Assembly (NCBI GenBank): GCA_963668495.1
Contig: OY764545.1
Coordinates: 1,054,001 to 1,118,000, forward strand
Source of the DNA: Oleispirillum sp963668495
GTDB taxonomy: Bacteria > Pseudomonadota > Alphaproteobacteria > Rhodospirillales > Rhodospirillaceae
DNA: 64,000 bases
Reading direction: 5' to 3'
The translations under genes and the position numbers were made by a program. This document shows positions 9,245 to 17,067 of this stretch, piece by piece; positions within the stretch are counted from its first letter, which is position 1, and every line of letters starts with the position of its first letter. The notes beneath the pieces are model-generated. The model saw only the letters and a list, made by a program, of their open reading frames with translations, was not told the DNA's origin and made no database searches.

Positions 9245-10432
9245 ATGGCCATACAGTCAGCCTATAGTGAGAATCCAAAAACCGAAGCTGCCGTGCAGGA
9301 TGCCTTTGCCTGCCTGTGTGAGAAACTTCGGGGGACCCCGGACCTTGTTATCATTGCCCATGGTGCGGTTCACACGACAGAGGCGTTGGCACAGGCGGTC
9401 AAAGCCTTGCCTGATGGTGTGCGGGTTTTTGGCGGCGGGGCATGTGGTGGCCTCATGACCGAAGAACAGGTGCTGACCGGGGATGCCGTTCTTGGCATGC
9501 TTGGGCTACGGGTGCCCGGATTGCAAGTGGGGATCGCGGCGGCATCCCAAGACCAGGATATGTATGCGACCGTGCAACAGACGGTGCAGCGGGCTTTGGC
9601 GGACGTGGGGCGTTCGGGTGAAATCCCCGATGCGGTAGTCTTCCTGAGCACACCGGGGAGTGAGGAAACAATCCTGACGGGGTTGAAGGACATATTTGGC
9701 CCCCATGTGCCATTTTACGGTGCCGGAGCCTGTAGCAATCTTGAGACACTGCAATCAGGGATTATCGGGAATTCTCAGGTTTATGAACGTGGTCTTGCGG
9801 TTGCCGTCATTTTTGGGGATGGTTTAAAAAGTATGAGCTTCCACAGTGGCTTTGTGCCGTCTGCCCATTCCGGGCGAGTAACCGCATTGGATGGTCCGCG
9901 CTGTATTCTTGAAATTGATGGTCAGCCAGCGTCAACAGTTTATAGCAACTGGTATCGTGCGCAGTTTGGGGCTGAGTTTCCTCATGGTGATGCCATGCAG
10001 GATGGTTTGACGCTGGCCCCGTTGGGGCGCTCTGTCGGTAAACTCGATCATTTGGAGCTGTTTGCGCTGACCGCAATTGCAGACAGAACCAAGGAGGGCG
10101 GCCTTCGGGTTTTGACGGATATGGCAGTCGGGCAAGACATTCGCATGATGTTGGGAATGCGTGCTACCATGGCGGCGCGGCCAGCCCGCGCTATCAATAC
10201 TGCGATTGATCTGCAAAAATTTCAAAGAATAGACGGTGCATTGGTCGCGTTTTGTGCGTTCTTGGCGCGGTTCCTGCGCGATGATTTGGCGGCGGTTCAT
10301 AAAAATATGTGTGTGTCCATGATGGGGCGACCGTTTATGCTGGTATTCAGCTGTGGCGAGCAAGGTGTTATGCAGAACAATCAGGTTGTGAATGGCAACT
10401 TGATGGTTTCGGCAATGGTATTCGGAACATAG
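9245..10432 (+). CDS. FIST-domain sensory protein
   Basis: FIST (F-box and intracellular signal transduction) domains are cytoplasmic ligand-sensing modules found next to signalling enzymes. The 395-residue protein has a FIST_N part (about residues 30-215: DLVIIAHGAVHTTEAL, VFGGGACGGLMTEEQV, FYGAGACSNLETLQSG) and a FIST_C part (about residues 215-390: ILEIDGQPASTVY...). No membrane segment or signal peptide is visible. The start at 9245 is preferred because a class II promoter would begin transcription near 9212, almost on the alternative ATG at 9215; neither has a strong ribosome binding site. It is the first gene of a tightly packed operon with a diguanylate cyclase eight bases downstream. 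Confidence 0.85.
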   Translation: MAIQSAYSENPKTEAAVQDAFACLCEKLRGTPDLVIIAHGAVHTTEALAQAVKALPDGVRVFGGGACGGLMTEEQVLTGDAVLGMLGLRVPGLQVGIAAASQDQDMYATVQQTVQRALADVGRSGEIPDAVVFLSTPGSEETILTGLKDIFGPHVPFYGAGACSNLETLQSGIIGNSQVYERGLAVAVIFGDGLKSMSFHSGFVPSAHSGRVTALDGPRCILEIDGQPASTVYSNWYRAQFGAEFPHGDAMQDGLTLAPLGRSVGKLDHLELFALTAIADRTKEGGLRVLTDMAVGQDIRMMLGMRATMAARPARAINTAIDLQKFQRIDGALVAFCAFLARFLRDDLAAVHKNMCVSMMGRPFMLVFSCGEQGVMQNNQVVNGNLMVSAMVFGT

Positions 10433-10440
10433 GTGCGCGC

Positions 10441-12033
10441 ATGGATGACGAACGCAGCCTGTACAACATTGAAGCTCTTCGGGAAAATCTGGCGGAACTG
10501 AACCGTGCCCGTCAGCACGAACGGGATTTGCGTATGCAAACCGAAGCCCTGCTGCAGGGCTTGCACATCATGAATGCGGCAAAGGATCGGGATACGCTGT
10601 TTGATCAAATGATACGGATCTTGCAGCGTCTGGTTCCATTTGATGATGGTCTGTTAATGATTGAAGACAATGATGGGTATCGCATTGTTCGCTCAAATAT
10701 GCCGGGCCATCAGAATGTATTTTGGCCTGCCTGTTCATTGTTGCGCCGCGTGACCCATGGCGAGACCATTGGTCTGTTTGATGTGCACTTGTCAGAGTCT
10801 TGGCGAGAAAGTGCACCAGATTCGTTGGCCATGGTCAAATCGGCAATTCTGATGCCAATTCAGTCCGAAGCCAGCGTTGCAATCATGGTCTTTGTTCATC
10901 CACAGCGAGCGCACTTCAACGCAGATCACACCCGGCTGTTGCGACGGTTTACGCCGCTGATCAATCAGGCTCTGACCAGTGTTGAATTCCATGAAAAGCA
11001 AAAGCGAGATCAGGAATTGTTGCAGCAGGCAACACTGGCGCGACTGAAATCGGCGGAGGAGCGTCGCCGAGCCGATCATGAGGTCGGACGTATTCGGGAC
11101 CTTATGTCCAGTGCCATCAGTTTCGCCCCGATTTATCTGTGGGAAATTGATGCAAAAGGCCGCTATTCCTTTGTTGAAGGCTGTGCAAAGGTTCTTGGCA
11201 TTCCCCCGGAAGATATGCTCGGTCAAATGGCGCACCAGTTCGCCCACAATCTGGATGTAGAGGATACCCAGCATTGGGATGATCTGTTCGCCGCTAAGGA
11301 AGCATTCACCAATATGGTCATGGAACGTCGCCACGCGGATGGCGGTACGATTTGGGTCTCGGTCAGCGGTAGTCCTTTTTACGATGATGCCGGGGGATTT
11401 CAGGGATTTCGCGGGGTGACTACGGATGTTACGGAAGCCATGCGCGCCAACCTGAAATTGGCGGAAATGGCTTTGCATGATGCGCTGACCGGCCTTGCTA
11501 ATCGCAGGAAATTTCTGGATTATTTTGAAACTTCCGTTGCTCGGGTGCGGCGCTATGGTGTGCCGTTGTCATTGCTGGCTCTTGATCTGGATCATTTCAA
11601 ACGGGTCAATGACAGCTATGGTCACCCGGCGGGTGATGATGTGTTGGTTGCGGTCGCCAATGTCTTAAAAGGAATGGTGCGGAAAACCGACTTGGTTGCC
11701 CGGTTCGGTGGCGAGGAATTTATGGTCTTGCTGCCGGATACGGATGCAGCAGGCGCGTATGAAGTCGCAGAAAAAATCAGGGCTACTCTCGCGGCGGAAG
11801 TTATTTCGGCTCAATGCAACGACACGCGGGTTTTGTTGACCGTTACGGTCAGCATTGGCGTGTCGACCATGCTGGCGGGGCCGAATATTCCATCCTTTGA
11901 TGATCTGGTGGAGCGAGCAGACCAGGCTCTGTATGCTGCAAAAATCAATGGACGTAACCGGGTCTGTGTTGAGCCGGAGCATCTTGGTACAAACCCTGAC
12001 GGTGAAGGAGACGCCCATGACCCATTGTCGTGA
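10441..12033 (+). CDS. Diguanylate cyclase with GAF and PAS domains
   Basis: The 530-residue protein has an N-terminal coiled coil (about 1-45), a GAF-like domain (about 45-190), a short coiled coil rich in Gln/Glu/Arg, a PAS domain (about 220-340, with IYLWEIDAKGRYSFVEG) and a GGDEF domain (about 350-515). The active site GGEEF (residues 423-427) is intact, and RKTD five residues before it is a product-inhibition I-site, so synthesis of cyclic-di-GMP with feedback control is expected. There are no membrane segments; signal input is cytoplasmic, probably through FIST, GAF and PAS. It starts eight bases after the FIST gene and overlaps the next gene by 17 bases. Confidence 0.92.
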   Translation: MDDERSLYNIEALRENLAELNRARQHERDLRMQTEALLQGLHIMNAAKDRDTLFDQMIRILQRLVPFDDGLLMIEDNDGYRIVRSNMPGHQNVFWPACSLLRRVTHGETIGLFDVHLSESWRESAPDSLAMVKSAILMPIQSEASVAIMVFVHPQRAHFNADHTRLLRRFTPLINQALTSVEFHEKQKRDQELLQQATLARLKSAEERRRADHEVGRIRDLMSSAISFAPIYLWEIDAKGRYSFVEGCAKVLGIPPEDMLGQMAHQFAHNLDVEDTQHWDDLFAAKEAFTNMVMERRHADGGTIWVSVSGSPFYDDAGGFQGFRGVTTDVTEAMRANLKLAEMALHDALTGLANRRKFLDYFETSVARVRRYGVPLSLLALDLDHFKRVNDSYGHPAGDDVLVAVANVLKGMVRKTDLVARFGGEEFMVLLPDTDAAGAYEVAEKIRATLAAEVISAQCNDTRVLLTVTVSIGVSTMLAGPNIPSFDDLVERADQALYAAKINGRNRVCVEPEHLGTNPDGEGDAHDPLS

Positions 12034-12331
12034 CAAGGGGCAAGAGACCTGCATGACTGGCACCGAATTTAGCGAAGATATGCTGCGGGATCGATTGTTC
12101 CGAGGAGAACAGGGGCAAATCCGGCTGATGTTGTTGGGGATGGTGCCGCCCGAACCCGCATTATGTATTTTGCACGTTCTGGAAACCGAAACACCACTGC
12201 GTTTGACTGCGTTGTTGGATCGCAATCCCGTGAACCTGTATGACGCATTGGAAGAACGGGGCTGGTGTGCGGTGCAAAGCATGTGGGAGTCGGAAGGATT
12301 TTGCCTCGTCATTGAGCCAAGTCGCCCGTGA
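12017..12331 (+). CDS. DUF2249 domain protein
   Basis: This 104-residue protein matches the DUF2249 pattern: GMVPPEPALCILHVLET, then LLDRNPVNLYDALEERGW and a closing hydrophobic strand. DUF2249 proteins are often encoded beside hemerythrins, NnrS and nitric-oxide or nitrite-respiration genes, and their biochemical role is unsettled. The start at 12017 has GAAGGAG seven bases upstream, inside the end of the diguanylate cyclase gene. The stop overlaps the start of the next gene, so translation is coupled to both neighbours. A TusA/SirA-like fold is characteristic of the family. Confidence 0.82.
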   Translation: MTHCRDKGQETCMTGTEFSEDMLRDRLFRGEQGQIRLMLLGMVPPEPALCILHVLETETPLRLTALLDRNPVNLYDALEERGWCAVQSMWESEGFCLVIEPSRP

Positions 12332-13599
12332 TGATGCCTGCTCCGTTCTTTGACCCCGGTGAGCGCTTGTTGTCCGAGCGTATTCCCGTGCAGTTTTTCG
12401 GTTTGGCATTGGTTGCCCATCTGGTGTTTTGGTTGGGCTTGGGACTGCGCGGGGAAGAGGTCCTGACGTACTATACGGGCAACTGGGCTGTGTTGTCTGT
12501 TCTGCATGTTTTGACTGTCGGCGTGTTTCTGACGGTTGCCCTCGGTGCATCTTTACAGATGCTGCCCGTGGCTTTGACCATGAACGCCCCTAAATCGTTT
12601 CTCTGTGATTTGGTCTTTGTTTGCCTTGCTGGCGGGGGTGGCCTGTTGGTCATGGGGTTCGAGTATGTGACGGTTCCCTATCTTCAGTACGGTGCGTTCG
12701 GGCTATCGTTGGCAGTCGTGATCTACGTTTGGATGGTTGTCCCAATGTTGCGGCATGCTGTGGCTCACGGGCATGCGCGGGCTTTTTTGGCTGTTGCTAT
12801 GCTGTGCCTTCTGGGGCTGGTTGGGGCCGGTTCCATGATCGCATTGAGTTATGCCTCAGGTTTTTTGGACGAACCCTTGGCGATGACGCGCAGCCATGCG
12901 GTGTTAGGCAGCTTGGGCGTTATGGGGTTTCTGGTTTTTGGCTTTAGCCAAATTCTGGTTCCAATGCTGGCCTTGGCACGGGGGAGTGCAAGTCGGTTGC
13001 CCATAGCTGCATGGTTGTGTGGCCTGTTGGCCCTCGGTTGTGCCGTGATGTCTGCATGGATAGAGAATGCATTCATTCAGCACATTGCTGCAGGGGCTTT
13101 TCTGTTGGCAGCGGTTTTTCACGTGTTTGATATGCGTCGGTTTTTAGTGAACCGTATGAAACGCAATTTAGGAACGGCATTTATTTTAATCCGGGCATCG
13201 TGGGGCGCCTTATGCCTCTCGGCGTTGATTGTATGGATAGGTGTGCTTCTGCCAGATTGGGAGGCAGGGCCCATACTGGTTGGTTGGCTGGTTCTGGTCG
13301 GCTGGTTGCTATCGGTGTTAACCGGAGTTTTGCAGCGGATCATTCCGTTCTTGGCATCCATGAATGCAGGGCGTGACGGGGGCGTTCCGATTCCGGTTTC
13401 TAAATTAACCCCGGAAAGATTATTTGAAATCCACGTGGTCGCTCATCTGGGGGCCGTGATCTTAGGTGGGCTTTCCATCGGTTTTGGGTGGCCTTGGCTC
13501 ATGACGGGGGCTGCGGTGCTTGGTGCCGTCGGTGCATGTGTTTTCCTGTCGGCGGCCCTGACGACTGGCCTGCGGCTCCGTCGCTTGCGACAGCGGTAG
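12331..13599 (+). CDS. Multi-pass membrane protein, NnrS / heme-copper oxidase subunit I-like
   Basis: The product of about 422 residues is almost wholly hydrophobic, with about 12 predicted membrane helices. Conserved-looking histidines sit in helices: LHVLTVGVFLTVALGASLQMLPV (about residue 50), SHAVLGSLGVMGFLVFGFSQILVPM (about 190), IQHIAAGAF...FHVFDMRRFL (about 250-270) and EIHVVAHLGAVILGG (about 370). This layout resembles NnrS and oxidase-subunit-I-like proteins, which bind heme and copper and help cells survive nitric oxide; the match is by pattern only. The start is either ATG 12331 or GTG 12328, both overlapping the DUF2249 stop. The hemerythrin gene follows after 22 bases. Confidence 0.65.
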   Translation: MMPAPFFDPGERLLSERIPVQFFGLALVAHLVFWLGLGLRGEEVLTYYTGNWAVLSVLHVLTVGVFLTVALGASLQMLPVALTMNAPKSFLCDLVFVCLAGGGGLLVMGFEYVTVPYLQYGAFGLSLAVVIYVWMVVPMLRHAVAHGHARAFLAVAMLCLLGLVGAGSMIALSYASGFLDEPLAMTRSHAVLGSLGVMGFLVFGFSQILVPMLALARGSASRLPIAAWLCGLLALGCAVMSAWIENAFIQHIAAGAFLLAAVFHVFDMRRFLVNRMKRNLGTAFILIRASWGALCLSALIVWIGVLLPDWEAGPILVGWLVLVGWLLSVLTGVLQRIIPFLASMNAGRDGGVPIPVSKLTPERLFEIHVVAHLGAVILGGLSIGFGWPWLMTGAAVLGAVGACVFLSAALTTGLRLRRLRQR

Positions 13600-13621
13600 G
13601 CACTTTCAGGAAGGAAATAAA

Positions 13622-14137
13622 ATGTCTGACTTTCAAATGGCGGCTTTGATCCATGCAGAGCATGATATCACGCTGGAAATGTTGAACCGATTGGAACAAC
13701 GAACAGGGAAAAAATACAAGGCTCAACCCATTGATCCGGCACAGGTTGAAGAAAGGAAGCTGCTGGATGACCTGATTGCAACTTGCACCAATGATACGGA
13801 TCGGCATTTCAGTTTTGAGGAAAATCGCCTGTTCCCGCATATTCTGGCGCAAGGTGGCGAGTGCATGGTTAATATTTTGACGCAGGAGCACGCACAAATT
13901 CGGCCTGTTGCCACAGTTTTGGTTGATTTGTCCCGTGATGCCATTGCCTCCGGCGCCTTTACCCCAGCGCAATGGTTGGAGTTTTGCCGCTTATCCTCCG
14001 ATCTGATCGATATTGAAACTTTTCATATTCAGAAGGAGGAAATGGGCCTAATTGGTGCGCTTCAGGTCATGTTCTCACCCGAGCAGGATGCGGAACTGGC
14101 TGAAGACTACAAAGCTATCAGCAAACCCCAATCCTAG
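13622..14137 (+). CDS. Hemerythrin HHE domain protein
   Basis: Hemerythrins carry a di-iron site that binds O2 or NO or repairs iron-sulfur proteins. The 171-residue protein shows the expected ligands: HAEHD (His11, His14), DRHFSFEENRLFPH (His62, Glu66), LTQEHAQI (His90) and HIQKEE (His135, Glu139). AGGAAGG lies eight bases before the ATG. It closes the FIST-to-hemerythrin operon; its stop TAG shares the sequence CTAG with the stop of the convergent lipoprotein gene. RIC/YtfE-type repair or NO/O2 storage are both possible. Confidence 0.85.
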   Translation: MSDFQMAALIHAEHDITLEMLNRLEQRTGKKYKAQPIDPAQVEERKLLDDLIATCTNDTDRHFSFEENRLFPHILAQGGECMVNILTQEHAQIRPVATVLVDLSRDAIASGAFTPAQWLEFCRLSSDLIDIETFHIQKEEMGLIGALQVMFSPEQDAELAEDYKAISKPQS

Positions 14138-14487
14138 TATCGGTATCCCCGCGCGGCGGCGTCTGCCGTGCTGACACATTGGTATGTGACGCGGGAAGGG
14201 TAAAATGCTGTGCAATCCAGAGCCTCACCCTTAACCGGAACGGCCTTGGTCCCGGTTTCATCGCAGACTTTCTGCGCCAGTGCGGCAACTTCTTGCGGCG
14301 TTGATGTCAGGCTGTTGTAGCAAATGGATGGTCGGTTGGGTTGCGATTGACCAACATAGGCAAGCTGACCGTCTTTGGCTTCCCGGCGGCGGTCTATGTA
14401 TGCTCCGGCGCAGCCACTGAGAATTGGGGTCAGAATGGCGATGGCAATGCACGCAGGAATGTATCGGGTCAAGGCCGGGTTGGGCAT
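14134..14487 (-). CDS. Small lipoprotein of unknown function
   Basis: The 117-residue product begins with a signal sequence and a lipobox LSGC (Cys25), so it should be a lipid-anchored envelope protein. The mature part of about 92 residues has four Cys besides the lipobox (CYNSL, KVCDE, LDCTAF, YQCVS), which could form disulfides. I do not recognise the family. It converges on the hemerythrin gene with overlapping stops and is divergent from zapE. Confidence 0.7.
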   Translation of the reverse strand: MPNPALTRYIPACIAIAILTPILSGCAGAYIDRRREAKDGQLAYVGQSQPNRPSICYNSLTSTPQEVAALAQKVCDETGTKAVPVKGEALDCTAFYPSRVTYQCVSTADAAARGYRY

Positions 14488-14641
14488 GGGTGCTCTCGTG
14501 CTGGGATTGGAACTGTCACGACCTTAGCAAATATTTGTATGGATGCGAAACAGTGGATTGATCTTAAAGGGGGACACCCTATCTTAAAGTCTGTCCATAA
14601 GGGACCGTTGATGTGTCGGGTAATTGGTGAGGTTCGCGCGT

Positions 14642-15835
14642 ATGGATGGTCAGAAACAGCCAACATGTACACCGTCCACATGTGACTGCGGTGGTGATGT
14701 GCTACAGGCTTATCGAAACCTGTTGAACGCGGGGGAATTGAAACCCGATGCCGCGCAGGAGGAAGTGGTGCAGGCTTTGTCCCGCCTGTCCCAGATCATC
14801 GCTCAAGGCGTGCCGCAGCAAACAGAAACCACCGGATATGCATGGATGGATCGTCTGCGTCGCAAACTGTCGCCACAGCCGGAGCCGGTGAAAATCCGTG
14901 GCTTGTATATTTGGGGAGACGTCGGACGCGGCAAATCCTTTCTTATGGATCTGTTTCACCAAAACCTGTCTACCTGTCGCAAGCGGCGTTTGCATTTTCA
15001 TGAATTCATGCGAGAGGTCCACGAACGCCTGCACATGATCCGGCGGCAGCCCAAAACCAATGCTCGCGATGACCGTCACGAGCCGTTGCAGTCCATTGCG
15101 GAGATGTTGGCATCGACCACACGGGTGCTGTGTTTGGACGAATTGGAAGTCCACGACATCGGCGATGCAATGATTGTCGGTAAGTTGTTCGAGGCTTTGT
15201 TGGCGCAGGGCGTCGTGGTTCTGACCACATCCAATCGCCCACCCAAAGATTTGTATAAGGATGGATTGCAGCGGGAAAAATTTGTCCCGTTTATAGATTT
15301 GATCTATCGCGAAATGGATATTGTCCATTTGGCAGCATCCCGAGACTATCGCCTGGGTAGATTACAGGGAGCGGAACTCTACCTGTCCCCGCTGGGATGT
15401 GAAGTGGATCTGACTCTGGATAAATTGTTCAACGAACTCGCCGGCAGTAACGAAATCCGCACGGACAGCATTCCGGTCAAGGGACGGCACATCCCAGTGC
15501 CGAGAACCGCAGGAAGTGTTGCGGAATTTGACTTTACGGATTTGTGCGCCAAGCCACTTGGGACTATTGATTACATGGAAATTGCCGCGCGATATCAGGC
15601 GGTTATTCTCAGAAACGTTCCAAAAATGGGGCAGGATCATGCGGCTGAGGCGCGTCGTTTTGTAACATTGGTAGACATTTTTTATGACCACAGGGTCAAG
15701 CTGATTATTTCAGCGGAGGCACTGCCGGACGAATTGTATGACGGGGGCAAGGGAGGCTTTGAGTTTCAAAGGACTGTTTCCCGTTTGATCGAAATGCAGG
15801 CAGAGGATTACATCGTTACACCGCATGTTCCATAG
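14642..15835 (+). CDS. zapE: Cell division ATPase ZapE (AFG1 family)
   Basis: ZapE is a cytoplasmic AAA-type ATPase linked to FtsZ ring stability in E. coli; the mitochondrial relative is AFG1. The 397-residue protein has Walker A GDVGRGKS (residues 92-99), Walker B VLCLDELEVHD (about residue 162) and the sensor segment VVLTTSNRPPKDLYKDGLQR. The start at 14642 follows GGTGAGG with a nine-base gap; a TTG at 14624 lies before that site and is less likely. In many alphaproteobacteria zapE sits directly upstream of mdh-sucCD, as here. Confidence 0.93.
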   Translation: MDGQKQPTCTPSTCDCGGDVLQAYRNLLNAGELKPDAAQEEVVQALSRLSQIIAQGVPQQTETTGYAWMDRLRRKLSPQPEPVKIRGLYIWGDVGRGKSFLMDLFHQNLSTCRKRRLHFHEFMREVHERLHMIRRQPKTNARDDRHEPLQSIAEMLASTTRVLCLDELEVHDIGDAMIVGKLFEALLAQGVVVLTTSNRPPKDLYKDGLQREKFVPFIDLIYREMDIVHLAASRDYRLGRLQGAELYLSPLGCEVDLTLDKLFNELAGSNEIRTDSIPVKGRHIPVPRTAGSVAEFDFTDLCAKPLGTIDYMEIAARYQAVILRNVPKMGQDHAAEARRFVTLVDIFYDHRVKLIISAEALPDELYDGGKGGFEFQRTVSRLIEMQAEDYIVTPHVP

Positions 15836-15866
15836 TTCGGCGGTAACAAGAAAAGAATATGACTTT

Positions 15867-15883
15867 TGGTGTACGGAACGTTT
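15867..15883 (+). repeat. Upstream copy of a 17-bp direct repeat before mdh
   Basis: TGGTGTACGGAACGTTT at this place recurs as TGGTGTACCGTTCGTTT exactly 70 bases downstream, differing at three adjacent-region positions. The pair lies between zapE and mdh and may be a tandem regulator site; no known regulator is recognised. Confidence 0.55.
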
Positions 15884-15936
15884 CGGCTTGCTTGAAAATA
15901 TCGCGTAAACAGGGTAGTGAGTTTAGTAATCTTCAC

Positions 15937-15953
15937 TGGTGTACCGTTCGTTT
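15937..15953 (+). repeat. Downstream copy of the 17-bp direct repeat before mdh
   Basis: TGGTGTACCGTTCGTTT, the partner of the copy at 15867. The 70-base spacing is close to seven helical turns, which suits binding of one regulator on one face of the DNA. It lies 66 bases before the mdh start codon. Downstream, ACGCCC-ATTC-GGGCGT (15992-16007) can form a small hairpin just before the mdh ribosome binding site AAGGGG. Confidence 0.55.
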
Positions 15954-16018
15954 TCTTGGGGCGGATATGCCAAACGTCAAAAATCAGACAGACGCCCATT
16001 CGGGCGTAAGGGGCATTC

Positions 16019-16969
16019 ATGGCACGGAAAAAAATTGCACTGGTCGGGTCCGGCAACATTGGCGGGACTTTGGCTCACCTTATCGGCTTGAAAGAATTGG
16101 GCGATGTGGTTCTGTTCGACATTGCTGAAGGCATTCCGCAAGGCAAAGCCTTGGACATTGCCGAATCCACACCGGTTGAAGGGGTCGATGCGGCCTATGT
16201 CGGTGCAAATGACTACTCCGCGATCAAGGATTCTGACGTTGTTATCGTGACCGCTGGCGTGCCGCGTAAACCGGGCATGAGCCGCGACGATTTGATCGGT
16301 ATCAATTCCAAAGTCATGGCAGCCGTGGGTGAAGGTATCAAAACCTACTGCCCGAATGCATTCGTGATCTGCATTACCAACCCGCTGGACGCCATGGTTT
16401 GGGTTTTGCAGCAAAAAAGCGGTGTGCCGACCAACCGTATTGTTGGCATGGCAGGGGTTCTGGACTCTGCACGCTTCCGTTATTTCCTGTCGCAGGAATT
16501 TGACGTCTCCACCGAAGATGTGACCGCATTTGTCTTGGGTGGTCACGGCGACACCATGGTGCCGCTGACCCGTTATTCCACCGTCGCCGGTATTCCGGTC
16601 CCGGACTTGGTGAAAATGGGCTGGTCCACCGAAGAGAAAATCGCAGAAATCGTGCAACGCACCCGTGATGGCGGTGCTGAAATCGTCGGTTTGCTGAAAA
16701 CCGGTTCCGCTTTTTATGCTCCGGCTGCTGCTGCCGTGCAAATGGCTGAATCCTTCCTGAAGGACAAAAAACGGGTTCTGCCGTGTGCTGCACATCTGAA
16801 CGGTGAATACGGCGTCAAAGACCGCTTCATCGGTGTGCCGACTGTTATCGGTGCCAATGGCGTTGAGAAAGTCGTGGAAATCGAACTGAATGCTGAAGAG
16901 CAAGCCATGTTCGATAAATCTGTCGCTGCTGTCGATGGCCTGTGCAAGGCTGCTGCAGAGCTGATGTAA
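16019..16969 (+). CDS. mdh: Malate dehydrogenase
   Basis: This NAD-dependent enzyme oxidises malate to oxaloacetate in the TCA cycle. The 316-residue product is of the LDH-like type usual in alphaproteobacteria: nucleotide loop VGSGNIGGTLA (residues 9-19), acidic residue in VLFDIAEG that selects NAD, substrate-binding arginines in GVPRKPGMSRDD, and catalytic His176 in GGHGDTMVPL. AAGGGG lies six bases before the ATG. It is followed by sucC after 98 bases containing a strong hairpin. Confidence 0.97.
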   Translation: MARKKIALVGSGNIGGTLAHLIGLKELGDVVLFDIAEGIPQGKALDIAESTPVEGVDAAYVGANDYSAIKDSDVVIVTAGVPRKPGMSRDDLIGINSKVMAAVGEGIKTYCPNAFVICITNPLDAMVWVLQQKSGVPTNRIVGMAGVLDSARFRYFLSQEFDVSTEDVTAFVLGGHGDTMVPLTRYSTVAGIPVPDLVKMGWSTEEKIAEIVQRTRDGGAEIVGLLKTGSAFYAPAAAAVQMAESFLKDKKRVLPCAAHLNGEYGVKDRFIGVPTVIGANGVEKVVEIELNAEEQAMFDKSVAAVDGLCKAAAELM

Positions 16970-17008
16970 TTCTGGACCGTGTCCGGTCCTGAGGGGGAAC
17001 AGGCATAC

Positions 17009-17036
17009 GCCGATCGGAAGGGGGTTTCCGGTCGGC
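17009..17036 (+). other. Strong hairpin between mdh and sucC
   Basis: GCCGATCGGAA pairs with TTCCGGTCGGC over 11 base pairs (one G-T) around a loop of about six bases. No T-run follows, so it is more likely an mRNA stability or processing element than a terminator. Confidence 0.6.
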
Positions 17037-17067
17037 GGTGTCCTGAACGGAAGGAACACAATCCTAT

